The notes beneath the pieces were generated by a model. That model saw only the letters and a list, made by a program, of their open reading frames with translations, searched no databases and was not told the origin of the DNA. DNA of 64,000 nucleotides from CAVUCH01 sp963739995. Its GTDB lineage: Bacteria; Acidobacteriota; Vicinamibacteria; Vicinamibacterales; JAENWD01. Below, in pieces: positions 1-7,585 of this stretch (the stretch's first letter is position 1; each line of letters opens with the position of its first letter). The position numbers were made by a program, and so were the translations under genes. The DNA lies in NCBI GenBank assembly GCA_963739995.1, contig CAVUCH010000021.1:186001-250000 (forward strand), read 5' to 3'.

Positions 1-179
1 GACGACGACCACCGGTCCGCCGCCACGAACGGACCGACGACCCACGCAGCAGCAGGGGCCGCGGCCGTTCCTATCCTTGTGGCGGGGTCGGCGGCATCGG
101 AGGGGGTGGCGGCGCCGGCGGCAGCCGTCGAGGTGAGGGCCACAGTCGCGAGAATGGCGAGCACCGCACGATAGACCAT
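1..179 (-). CDS. Hypothetical secreted protein, 5' part only
   Basis: An ATG at 179 opens a frame that reads leftward off the window edge with no stop. The product begins MVYRAVLAILATVALTS followed by an alanine-rich stretch, which looks like a Sec signal peptide with a cut near an Ala-Ala-Gly. The rest (about 35 residues visible) is Ala/Pro-rich and not recognisable. A +1 shift would give a proline-rich tail ending at a TAG, so a short frameshifted or different protein cannot be excluded. Confidence 0.35.
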   Translation of the reverse strand, partial: MVYRAVLAILATVALTSTAAAGAATPSDAADPATRIGTAAAPAAAWVVGPFVAADRWSS

Positions 180-263
180 TCACACCTGCACGAGTGCCGA
201 GCAGGCTATCCCAACGCCATCGCTGGGGCACGATCACCACGAGCCATCCTGACGAGACACGCA

Positions 264-923
264 CTAGTCGAAATCGGTTGGCCACTCCGGGTGCTCGTAG
301 TGCTCGAAGAGCCGGGCAATCTCGCCCGGCGTCACACGGGTGAGCGACAAGGGCGGGATGTGTCGCGGCCCAAAGAACCCGACGCCGTCGGTTTCCACGC
401 CCGGCGCCGCCGCCTCCCCGCCGAGAACCTCGCAGCGCAGGAAGAGTTTGTAGACCTGGTGCGCGAATGGTGGATGCCCGTGCCGGTCACGGTCGAGCAC
501 CGCGAGCAGTTTGGTGGCCCGAACGACGTAGCCGGACTCTTCACGCACTTCCTTGGCGACGGCTTCCGATGGCGACTCCCCGACATCGACCCACCCGCCC
601 GGAACAGTCCAGGCGCCGTCGGATCGTTCGCGTACGAGCAGCAGTGCGCCATCGTCCCGAAACACGGCGCCACGGATATCGACCTGCGGCGTCGCGTATC
701 CAGACCCGCCGGCGAACAGCTCCCGGACGGTGTCGATGCTCAACTCCGTGTGCGCGGCGACGATCTCCGCCGCCACGTCGCGCAGCGCGGCGTACCGCTC
801 GGTGTCGAACGGATCGCTGGAGAACGTCAACCCGTTCTGTGCAAGGGCCTGCACGCGGCGCGCCCACCGCAACCAGTCCGGCGTTCCGGCGGCGACGCGT
901 CTCTGGTCCGATTCGTCTGGCAT
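264..923 (-). CDS. Nudix hydrolase with N-terminal helical domain
   Basis: Nudix enzymes cleave nucleoside diphosphates linked to another moiety. The Nudix box lies at residues 110-132 (G110, E116, K124-E125, E128-E129, G131) in the order G-x5-E-x7-(R/K)E-x2-EE-x-G; Lys replaces the usual Arg. Residues 12-75 (DWLRWARRVQALAQNGL, then DPFDTERYAAL) match the helical domain seen in front of the catalytic fold in ADP-ribose pyrophosphatase-like members, so ADP-ribose or NADH-like substrates are plausible but not shown. The ATG at 923 was chosen because that domain starts just after it; an upstream in-frame start at 992 would add 23 residues unlike the family. The protein is 219 residues with no signal peptide, so it is likely cytosolic. 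It ends in a TAG about 80 bases from the next gene to the left. Confidence 0.85.
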   Translation of the reverse strand: MPDESDQRRVAAGTPDWLRWARRVQALAQNGLTFSSDPFDTERYAALRDVAAEIVAAHTELSIDTVRELFAGGSGYATPQVDIRGAVFRDDGALLLVRERSDGAWTVPGGWVDVGESPSEAVAKEVREESGYVVRATKLLAVLDRDRHGHPPFAHQVYKLFLRCEVLGGEAAAPGVETDGVGFFGPRHIPPLSLTRVTPGEIARLFEHYEHPEWPTDFD

Positions 924-1026
924 GGTGTTGGTCAGGAGGTGCGCACGGCTGCGGTCCACCGGATCCACGTCCCACGACGCAACAGGTAACACGGGGTACC
1001 GGAACGAGCGCCCATCGCCGTGATCG

Positions 1027-1626
1027 TCAGCTCACCTCGACGACGATCCCCTGCCCGCGCTCGCGCGTGTCCCGCACGAAGGCCCGCAGGTCGTCGAACG
1101 CGTCCAGCAGGCGATCGCACACCGGATGCTCCTGTCCGGTGTCACGCGCCCAGAGTTCCTCGGGATCGATCTCGAGCTCCGTCATCCGCCGGGCGTCGTA
1201 GCGCTGCGCAAGCACCGGCCTGGAGAGGGACACGAGAAACGCGTCGATTGCGCGCACCTGGCCGGGATTTAGCACGCGCGCGACGTTCTCATCGTCATCG
1301 TCATCGAGCTCCGTCCCGCCCTTCACGAGGAAGGCGGCCGGCAACTCGCCGTCCCACGCGGTTCCGGTGAACAGGAAGTGCAGGCCGTGCCAGCTCCCTT
1401 CCAGATCGAGCACGTCGTCGGGCAGCGTTGCAGGCGGCGCCGACGGGTCGGCCTCGGTCACCTCGATGGGGAGCAATCGCAGGAGGAACCCCAGCACGCC
1501 CGGGAACTGCACCCGCCGCACGCCCGCCGCAGCGCCGTGGAGGAACTCTCGCGCCTGGGCGGGGTTCGCGACCAGGCGGCGAATATCCGCCTCCCCCGCG
1601 CGGCGGAGCGTGCAGGTCATGCCCAC
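1027..1626 (-). CDS. DUF1877 (YfbM-like) protein
   Basis: About 199 residues with the pattern of the DUF1877/YfbM family: an initial MGMTCTLRRA, a central DLEGSWHGLHFLFTG and a following acidic DDDDDENV stretch. The family's function is not established; members are small cytosolic proteins. The GTG at 1626 gives the Met-Gly-Met start usual in the family. A GTG two codons earlier (1632) and an ATG two codons later (1620) are alternatives. It lies just upstream of and in the same direction as the Nudix gene, about 100 bases away, so the two may be co-transcribed. Confidence 0.8.
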   Translation of the reverse strand: MGMTCTLRRAGEADIRRLVANPAQAREFLHGAAAGVRRVQFPGVLGFLLRLLPIEVTEADPSAPPATLPDDVLDLEGSWHGLHFLFTGTAWDGELPAAFLVKGGTELDDDDDENVARVLNPGQVRAIDAFLVSLSRPVLAQRYDARRMTELEIDPEELWARDTGQEHPVCDRLLDAFDDLRAFVRDTRERGQGIVVEVS

Positions 1627-1828
1627 GGGCACATGCTACATAAAACCATGACGCGGTGTGCACGCTGCGGCGCGCGCGAATCGTCGCGGGGCGGGGTCAT
1701 AATGCGCAAAATGCTGGGCACCGTCTCGCCGCTCCCCGCGTGCGCCCCGCTGTCGGTGGGCAGCGCTTCTGCTCGGTGTGCTCTCCCGGACGGCCGGTGC
1801 GTCGCAGGCCCTTGAAGCGGTGAATGCC

Positions 1829-2629
1829 ATGACGCAGCAGGACATCTTCGTCGAGAGCGACGCCTACGAGCGCTTCATGGGACGCTGGAGCCGCCTGCTG
1901 GCTCCGCTCCTGGTGACGTTTGCGTCTGTGCGCGCGGGAGACTCGGTCCTCGACGTCGGATCGGGAACCGGCGCACTGGCCCTCGCGATTGCCGAGGCAG
2001 CGCCCTCGGCCCGTGTGGCGGGCGTGGATCCATCACGTGCCTATGTGCGGTACGCGCAGGCACGGACACCCGGCAAACGCGTGCGGTTTCAAGTCGGCCA
2101 CGCACAGGCGCTCGAACTGCCAGACGCCACCTTCGACAGGACGGTTTCACTCCTGGCGATGAACTTCATCCCCGACCCAGCGAAGGCGCTGCGCGAGATG
2201 ATCCGGGTGACGCGCCCGGGCGGCCTCGTGGCGGCCGCTGTATGGGACTACGGCGAAGGCATGGAGATGCTTCGCGTGTTCTGGGACGAGGCCGTGGCGC
2301 TGGACGCCGGCGTCTCCGCTCGCGATGAGCGCCATATGCCGCTGTGCCGGCGGGGCGAGCTGGCCGCCTTGTGGCGCGCCAATGGACTCCAGCAGGTGGA
2401 GGAAGAGCAGCTCGGGATCGAGCTCGCCTTCGCCTCGTTCGAAGATTACTGGTCCCCCTTCCTCGGCGCACAAGGCCCCGCGGGTGCGTACGCGGCGTCG
2501 TTGTCCGGCAGCAATCGCGCGGCGCTCGAGTCCAGGCTTCGCAGACGGTTGCTGGAAGACCGCGGCGACGCGCCGTTCACCCTGCGAGCTCGCGCGTGGG
2601 CGGTGAAGGGCTTCGTTCCCGCCCGGTGA
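1829..2629 (+). CDS. Class I SAM-dependent methyltransferase
   Basis: A 266-residue methyltransferase of the UbiE/YafE-like group. Motif I (VLDVGSGTG) is near residue 40, the acidic ribose-binding position is in GVDPS near 67, and TFDRTVSLLAMNF near 105 corresponds to the post-II region. The N-terminal AYERFMGRWSRLLAP is typical of this group. The methyl acceptor is unknown. The ATG at 1829 fits the family start; a GTG at 1778 in the same frame would add 17 residues (LSRTAGASQALEAVNA) without family support. The 200 bases upstream contain a short signal-peptide-like reading (ATG at 1709) that soon loses its frame and may be a gene remnant. Confidence 0.85.
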   Translation: MTQQDIFVESDAYERFMGRWSRLLAPLLVTFASVRAGDSVLDVGSGTGALALAIAEAAPSARVAGVDPSRAYVRYAQARTPGKRVRFQVGHAQALELPDATFDRTVSLLAMNFIPDPAKALREMIRVTRPGGLVAAAVWDYGEGMEMLRVFWDEAVALDAGVSARDERHMPLCRRGELAALWRANGLQQVEEEQLGIELAFASFEDYWSPFLGAQGPAGAYAASLSGSNRAALESRLRRRLLEDRGDAPFTLRARAWAVKGFVPAR

Positions 2630-2782
2630 GTCCCGAGTTTGTGTGGGACGGGGCGAAGTTGCTCCTCCACGCTCGAGCTCGCCACGAAGCCGAGCGCGAC
2701 CCGCATCGACCCAGCGGAAGCCCTCCGCACCGAGTAACGGCCGGCGCACGCGCGGCGTCGCAGCTCCCGGGGGGCCATGGGT

Positions 2783-4036
2783 TCACTTCACGACGAACCG
2801 CGCCGTGCTTCGGCTGCGCTGCTCGATCAGTATTTCCTTCCCTTCCGTCAGTCTCTGCACGGTGGGCTCGTCGAAGTGGCGCAGGGTCACCAGCTCGCAC
2901 CCGTCGTTGTAGAGGACCTCGTACTCCCGGCTCAACGCGTCCACCAGGCTGCGCGCCGGCGGGGTGTCGTCCACCGCCACGCTGAAGGCGACGGCGCTGT
3001 TCTGCATCAGCTCGATGCGCACCCGGTGCTCGGCGAAGAGCCGGAAGATGCCGCTCAGGTTCTCCTCCACGATGAAGCTGAGATCGCGCGGCGTGATGGA
3101 GATGAGCAGCTGCCTGGGCTTCACGATGAACGACGGGATGAGCGAGTCGTGCGCGCTGTGATCGTCGATCGTGCTGCCCGGTGCGGTGACGTCGGCGAAC
3201 GAGCGGACATACAGCGGGATGTGCTTCCTCTGCAGGGGCTGAAGCGTCCGCGGGTGGATCACGCTCGCACCGAAGTAGCTCAACTCGATCGCCTCCCGGT
3301 AGCTGATGTGGGAGAGCAGCTTCGTGTCCGCGAACCGCTTCGGATCCGCGTTGAACATGCCGGCGACGTCCTTCCAGATCGTCACGCTGTCGGCGTCGAG
3401 CAGGTATGCGAGGATTGCCGCGCTGAAGTCCGACCCTTCGCGGCCGAGCGTCGTGGTGGTGCCGTCGGGCGCGCGGCCGATGAACCCCTGGGTCAGCAGC
3501 CGCCTGGGACTGCCGCTCACACTCTTCCAAACAGAAGGAGCCCGCGTTCCGGAGGCCGCCCAGTCGATCCGCGCGCTGCGGTACAGCGCGTCGGTGCCGA
3601 CCATCGTGCGCGCGTCGGTCCACCGGGTCTTCAGGCCCACGTGATTGAGATGCGCACTGACGATTGCGGTGCTCCAGAGCTCACCGAACGAGACGATGGC
3701 GTCGTAGTCCTGGTCGGCGTTCGGCGACGGCGCGTTCCGGAGGATCGCCTCGAGCGCATCGAATTGATCGTGCAGTTGCGCCGTGGCGCCCGCATCCGCC
3801 GGCGCAACACCAGTCAGCACGGCCAGGTGCTCCTGCCGGAGCGCATGGACCATTTCTGCCGCACTTCGTCCCGCGGCGCGGGCCCGGACCACCGCCTCGA
3901 GCGCGTTGGTGGTTTTCCCCATCGCGCTCACGACGATCACCAGGTCTTCCTCGGGAAAGTGCCGCAGGACGCGCGCCACGTTGCGCACGCCAGCTTCGTC
4001 CTTCACGCTTGCGCCACCGAACTTGAAGACTTTCAT
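2783..4036 (-). CDS. lysC: Aspartate kinase
   Basis: Phosphorylates aspartate, the committed step to lysine, diaminopimelate, threonine and methionine. The 417-residue protein begins MKVFKFGGASV, the nucleotide-binding start of the family. TTLGREGSDFSAAILA is the conserved kinase signature, and KDVAGMFNADPKRF with HISYREAIELSYFGASVIHP follows. The C-terminal third (ISITPRDLSFIVEENLSG and onward) looks like the paired ACT regulatory domains, so feedback by lysine or threonine is likely. There is no homoserine dehydrogenase extension. The ATG at 4036 is the only start that fits the N-terminal motif. lysA, later in the same pathway, lies 13 kb away on the other strand. Confidence 0.95.
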   Translation of the reverse strand: MKVFKFGGASVKDEAGVRNVARVLRHFPEEDLVIVVSAMGKTTNALEAVVRARAAGRSAAEMVHALRQEHLAVLTGVAPADAGATAQLHDQFDALEAILRNAPSPNADQDYDAIVSFGELWSTAIVSAHLNHVGLKTRWTDARTMVGTDALYRSARIDWAASGTRAPSVWKSVSGSPRRLLTQGFIGRAPDGTTTTLGREGSDFSAAILAYLLDADSVTIWKDVAGMFNADPKRFADTKLLSHISYREAIELSYFGASVIHPRTLQPLQRKHIPLYVRSFADVTAPGSTIDDHSAHDSLIPSFIVKPRQLLISITPRDLSFIVEENLSGIFRLFAEHRVRIELMQNSAVAFSVAVDDTPPARSLVDALSREYEVLYNDGCELVTLRHFDEPTVQRLTEGKEILIEQRSRSTARFVVK

Positions 4037-4179
4037 CCGTGCCCACCATTCGCTGATCCATCTCGCGTGAGACGGTGATCCCCTCGCCGCGCATGATGCT
4101 CGCGAACGCTGGGCACACGTCAAGAGCCCTCGTGGCCAGCGTCGACGAGGCGCCGCAGCGCGCCACGCGACCGCCGCCG

Positions 4180-4209
4180 TTGACCCGGCACGTCGAATCG
4201 GTCTACAAC
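4180..4209 (+). promoter_or_regulatory. Candidate sigma70 promoter of the secreted-protein gene
   Basis: TTGACC at 4180-4185 and TACAAC at 4204-4209 with an 18-base spacer. The gene starts at 4242 and is preceded by an AGGAAGGA ribosome site around 4226-4233, so position and leader length are sensible. Confidence 0.45.
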
Positions 4210-4241
4210 CCGGTTGCACCGCTTCCAGGAAGGACCAGCCC

Positions 4242-4946
4242 ATGACCACGATCCGTACCGCTGCAGTCGCGCTCGTGCTGTTCGCCGGCATCACCGCGCA
4301 GGCCGTTGCCCAGCCGGCCGCCGAAGCATCGCGTGCCGTCACTGGCGGGATCACCGTGCAGGGTTGGACAGGCAAGATTGACGCCCGCGAAGAACAGGCC
4401 GGCCGTTCCCTCGCCGACGCCAAGCTTGCCGGAACGGCGGCGAAGTTGGAGGTCACGACCGGGCCCGCAGTGACCTACTGGAACCCTGCAAACACGGCGA
4501 GCGGTACGTACTCGGTCAAGGCCACTTTCACCGAGGCAAACTACATGGGCCTGAACGAACATCCGCACCCGTATGGCCTCGTGATTGCCGGCAGCGACAT
4601 GGGGACTGCCGGGCAGAGTTATCTGTATTGCGCCGCCTACGGCAACGGCAACTTCATCGTCCGCGGCTTCGGGCCCGAGCCGTTCCACATGGGCGCGCAG
4701 CGTCCCGAGGCGAACGCCGCTGTGCACAAGGCCGCGGGGAAGGGTTCATCCGTCACACAGGACATCGCGCTGTCCGTGAAGGCCGACCGCGTGGAGTGCG
4801 CGATCAACGGCACGACCGTCGGCAGTTATCCGACGTCGGAGGTCGTCGCAGCCGGCAAGCTGAAATCCACCGACGGGATCTACGGTGTGCGCTTCGGGCA
4901 CAACACGTCGGCGACGGTCACGGGGCTCACGATGACGAAGGACTGA
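4242..4946 (+). CDS. Secreted protein of unknown function
   Basis: A 234-residue protein with a clear Sec signal peptide (MTTIRTAAVALVLFAGITAQ, then AVAQ and a likely cut before PAAEA). The mature part is rich in Gly, Thr and Asn and short beta-strand-like segments (GTYSVKATF, SYLYCAAYG, NFIVRGFG, IYGVRFGHN), resembling the laminin G/concanavalin-like sandwich of secreted 3-keto-disaccharide hydrolase-like (DUF1080) proteins. That resemblance is by eye only, and no catalytic residues are assigned. A good ribosome site (AGGAAGGA) supports the ATG. It is transcribed divergently from aspartate kinase. Confidence 0.75.
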   Translation: MTTIRTAAVALVLFAGITAQAVAQPAAEASRAVTGGITVQGWTGKIDAREEQAGRSLADAKLAGTAAKLEVTTGPAVTYWNPANTASGTYSVKATFTEANYMGLNEHPHPYGLVIAGSDMGTAGQSYLYCAAYGNGNFIVRGFGPEPFHMGAQRPEANAAVHKAAGKGSSVTQDIALSVKADRVECAINGTTVGSYPTSEVVAAGKLKSTDGIYGVRFGHNTSATVTGLTMTKD

Positions 4947-5307
4947 CCTGGCGAGCCTACCGCCGCACCCTGTGGCTGCTCGAAGACACCGCTGACGGGT
5001 GTACCGCTGCAGGAGCAGCTTCCCCCGGGCGCTCCCCGGACGGCCTGCGAGCGACAGCTCTTCACGACGGGCGCCCTGGCGGCGCTGTCCGGCGAGCAAC
5101 AGGTGATTGGGGAGGACCAAGGAGCCGTCGTGCACGGGACCTGATCACGCGCCGTAGTTGAGAAGAAAACCTCGCGAACTCGCGGACAACGTCGCACCTG
5201 CAGACCTGCTCGTGCAGCCGTTCGGCTCAGTTGTTCCTCCGCATAGGAACGTCCGATAAGCCACACGGAGGCGGGCTGGGTTGCTGAAGCGTGCAGTTCG
5301 GAACAGC
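4947..5307. other. Intergenic stretch without a convincing gene
   Basis: About 360 bases between the secreted-protein gene and the promoter at 5308. The upstream gene's frame stays open for 65 codons after its stop (to a TGA at 5142-5144) and reads like plausible protein (for example TTGALAALSGEQQVIGED). It has no start codon signal or family resemblance, and such open stretches are common by chance at this base composition. Nothing else is seen. Confidence 0.5.
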
Positions 5308-5336
5308 TTGACACCGACAACCTGCACGCATATAAA
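5308..5336 (+). promoter_or_regulatory. Near-consensus sigma70 promoter
   Basis: A perfect TTGACA at 5308-5313, a 17-base spacer, then TATAAA at 5331-5336. This is one of the strongest sigma70-type promoters seen in the window and implies a start near 5343, giving a leader of about 78 bases before the ATG at 5421. Confidence 0.75.
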
Positions 5337-5420
5337 CCCTAGCGGCTCGCTCCCTCGATCGCCCACAACTCAACGGAGAGGCCCGCAACGAACGCCCGTG
5401 GTCCGTGGCGTGCGACGCGC

Positions 5421-6239
5421 ATGATCAATTACACCGAACGGATCACGTTGCTGATCGACGACCTGGTGAAACGGGTTCCGGGCCTCCGGTACATCGACCC
5501 GTCCAGCCTGCTGGTGTTTGCGCGTTTCGGCCGCTCGCAGGCTGACGGAGCCTACGCCACCTGTCATTGCCTCACCTTGCCGTCGAGCGAACCGGGCTAC
5601 TACTTCTGGCGCGACCGGCACTCCGGTGCGATCACGCGGCGCTCGGAGTGGTTCATCACCAAGTCGCCGACGGTGGAGCTCGGGGCAAAGCCCATCGAGT
5701 ACCTGATCTCGTTCTGTCTGCCGAGGTTTTGCGACCAGTCGTTCGCCCGCTCGCGCAAGCACTCGCTCTACCCCGACGCGGAGCCCTGGGTCGCGAAGCT
5801 CGATACGATCGTGCACGAGCTCTATCACGTCGATCCAACCAGGTGCGGGATTCGCCGAATCCTGCGCGCGGACGGCAGCCTCTCGCCGTACGCGCACAGC
5901 CCGGAGTTCTTCACGGACGTGGCGCGCATGGTGCGCGGCTATCTCGCAACGGGACCGGACCCTGCCGTGTACGACTTTCTGCGGGAGGATTTCAACGGCC
6001 TGACGGCGAAGCACGGCGGGTTGGTGGGGACGACGTTCAAGGGCTTCCCGTCCTATCCGCAGCGCTACACCGAGGTGGCCAGCGACCAGCCGGAGCTGCG
6101 GGATCTGCCCGTGCGCATCGAGCCGCTGAAGCGCCCCGCCCTGCAGACACGCTTCACGAGCGACGACCTCTACGTCCGGCAGTTCCTCGCCGATACGTCG
6201 CGGCGGCTCGTCCGCACCGGCGAGCACCGGGCCGCCTGA
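5421..6239 (+). CDS. Putative zinc metallopeptidase, HExxH type
   Basis: A 272-residue protein, probably cytosolic since no signal peptide or membrane segment is seen. IVHELYH places an HExxH zinc motif at residues 132-136. A third ligand candidate, H159 in YAHSPEFF, follows 23 residues later. This spacing (HExxH, then His with a nearby Phe) is like SprT/WLM-type proteases, but the overall sequence is not recognisably either. Two Cys-containing stretches (CHC at 48-50; C99, C104) might bind metal or form a disulfide. The C-terminal 70 residues are basic and proline-containing. It is a single gene with its own strong promoter at 5308. Substrate and role are unknown; a non-proteolytic zinc protein is an alternative. 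Confidence 0.6.
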   Translation: MINYTERITLLIDDLVKRVPGLRYIDPSSLLVFARFGRSQADGAYATCHCLTLPSSEPGYYFWRDRHSGAITRRSEWFITKSPTVELGAKPIEYLISFCLPRFCDQSFARSRKHSLYPDAEPWVAKLDTIVHELYHVDPTRCGIRRILRADGSLSPYAHSPEFFTDVARMVRGYLATGPDPAVYDFLREDFNGLTAKHGGLVGTTFKGFPSYPQRYTEVASDQPELRDLPVRIEPLKRPALQTRFTSDDLYVRQFLADTSRRLVRTGEHRAA

Positions 6240-6258
6240 GCGGACATCCCGCTGCGAC

Positions 6259-6828
6259 TCAGCCGCCGCCGACGCGGCGCGCGCCCGCGTAGCGCTTCGC
6301 CCAGTACGGCGATTCGAGGGGCGACACACGCACCGTGCCTCGCCCGCTCGGGGCGTGCACGAACTGCCCGCCGCCGACCGCAATCCCGACGTGCGACACG
6401 TCGCGTGCATTGATCTTGAAGAACACCAGGTCTCCCGGTTCGAGCCGGTCCGCATCAACGTCGCGACCGGTTCGGAACTGCTCGGCGACACTCCGCGGCA
6501 GCGCGATGCCGTGCCGCGCGAAGACGTACTGCACCAGGCCGCTGCAATCGAACCCGGACGGGTCGGCACCGGCCGTCCGATACCGGGTGCCCTGAAAACT
6601 CAGCGCGTCGTTGACCACTGTTTGCCCGGAGATCGACCCCGTGGGGGCCTCGCCACCGCCTCGCGGAACAGGGAACGGTCCCGGCACCGCGCCCGTGCTG
6701 GCGCAACCGGCCAGCAGCCCGCCGAGCAGCAGCACCAGGCCGACGCCCCCGATCCGCGGCACGCGCGATCGCCGTATGCCGACCGCCGATTCCTGGTCGT
6801 CGACCGTTGGGAGAAGGGGGGTCAACAC
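6259..6828 (-). CDS. NlpC/P60 family lipoprotein, peptidoglycan peptidase
   Basis: Predicted cell-wall endopeptidase cutting gamma-D-Glu-diaminopimelate-type bonds. The N-terminus has a hydrophobic segment and lipobox (GLLAGC) for lipid anchoring. The catalytic domain carries FDCSGLVQY (Cys nucleophile), VSHVGIAV (His) and FVHAPS (third polar residue), all in the expected order. The 189-residue length fits a short linker plus one C40 domain. The start is a GTG at 6828; a TTG follows directly. The 15 residues before the hydrophobic segment are long for a lipoprotein but contain no better start. It is divergent from the HNH gene, with 60 bases between them. Confidence 0.85.
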   Translation of the reverse strand: MLTPLLPTVDDQESAVGIRRSRVPRIGGVGLVLLLGGLLAGCASTGAVPGPFPVPRGGGEAPTGSISGQTVVNDALSFQGTRYRTAGADPSGFDCSGLVQYVFARHGIALPRSVAEQFRTGRDVDADRLEPGDLVFFKINARDVSHVGIAVGGGQFVHAPSGRGTVRVSPLESPYWAKRYAGARRVGGG

Positions 6829-6877
6829 GATGCTCGTGAACTACTGCCGCTTGACATGATCGGTCGGTCGTCCCCAA

Positions 6878-6883
6878 TATACT
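6878..6883 (+). promoter_or_regulatory. -10 element giving a probable leaderless mRNA
   Basis: TATACT at 6878-6883 ends only five bases before the ATG at 6889. Transcription would start 6-7 bases after it, on or beside the start codon. A TTGACA at 6851-6856 is 21 bases upstream, longer than the usual spacing. No ribosome site is visible. Confidence 0.5.
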
Positions 6884-6888
6884 GTGGC

Positions 6889-7422
6889 ATGGAGCAGACG
6901 CTCCTCCTGAATGCGACCTATGAGCCGCTAAAGGTCGTCCACTGGCAGAAAGCCATTACGCTCTGGTGCCAGGGGAAAGTGGAGGTCATCTCGGTCTACG
7001 ACCGCGAGGTGCGGTCTGTCTCGGTCAGCTTCAAGCTGCCCGCCGTCATTCGTCTGCTCCGGTATATCCGCATCAAGAAACGATTCGATTACGTGCCGTT
7101 TTCGCGCGCGAACATCTACGCGCGCGACCAGCACCGGTGCCAGTACTGCGGCCACCTGTTCCCCACGAACGAGCTCACGTTCGATCACGTGGTCCCGGTT
7201 GCGCATAACGGCCGCAAGGACTGGGAGAACATCGTCACGTGCTGCATCAACTGTAACCGACGAAAGGGCGGGCGCACGCCTGCTGAAGCGGGCATGCGCC
7301 TGATCGCCCCGCCACGGCGTCCCACGTCTGCACCCGCCGTCCGGATCACGATCGGCCTCCGGAATGCTCCGGAGAGCTGGCGAGACTATCTCTACTGGAA
7401 TGTGGAACTGGATGACAGCTAG
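6889..7422 (+). CDS. HNH endonuclease family protein
   Basis: A 177-residue protein beginning MEQTLLLNATYEPLKVV, the typical start of a widespread bacterial HNH family. The HNH core follows: RCQYCG (first Cys pair) near residue 85, FDHVVPVAHNG with the catalytic DH, and ENIVTCCINCNRRKGG with the second Cys pair and Asn. It binds zinc through the two CxxC pairs and is predicted to nick or cut nucleic acid; the biological target for this family is not known. The ATG at 6889 is supported by the -10 box placed directly before it. The stop TAG at 7420-7422 lies inside the CTAG end of a dispersed repeat. Confidence 0.9.
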   Translation: MEQTLLLNATYEPLKVVHWQKAITLWCQGKVEVISVYDREVRSVSVSFKLPAVIRLLRYIRIKKRFDYVPFSRANIYARDQHRCQYCGHLFPTNELTFDHVVPVAHNGRKDWENIVTCCINCNRRKGGRTPAEAGMRLIAPPRRPTSAPAVRITIGLRNAPESWRDYLYWNVELDDS

Positions 7423-7541
7423 TGGCCGGTATCGGCTGAAGCGGTGGTGGATTTCGGAGCGCGGCGCCTGGATGGCAAGGCGCGACGACCGAGCAGACCG
7501 GGAGTATTCGAGGGAGGGAGCAACGCCGCCAGCCGGGATGC
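7419..7541 (-). repeat. Dispersed CTAG-ended repeat, truncated copy
   Basis: This stretch is a near-identical inverted copy of 14323-14445 (a handful of mismatches over about 123 bases). It starts with CTAGTGGCCGGTATCGGCTG at the HNH stop codon and loses similarity after AGCCGGGATG, so the second terminal repeat present in the 14280 copy is missing here. It contains no gene. Confidence 0.85.
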
Positions 7542-7585
7542 GCTGTCGCCCACTGTCACCTCAGGGGTAGCATCACCCAGCCCTG

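Noticed and set aside
1709..1778. Short secreted peptide gene upstream of the methyltransferase
   Set aside because: The signal-like start (MRKMLGTVSPL) does not continue into a recognisable protein, and the methyltransferase has a better start downstream.
2783..4456. Longer aspartate kinase with a 140-residue N-terminal extension
   Set aside because: The added residues are Arg/Ala-rich with no domain, and MKVFKFGG at 4036 is the canonical start.
4947..5144. Stop-codon read-through extension of the secreted protein
   Set aside because: The 65-codon open stretch is in frame but has no family support, and long open stretches are expected by chance at this base composition.
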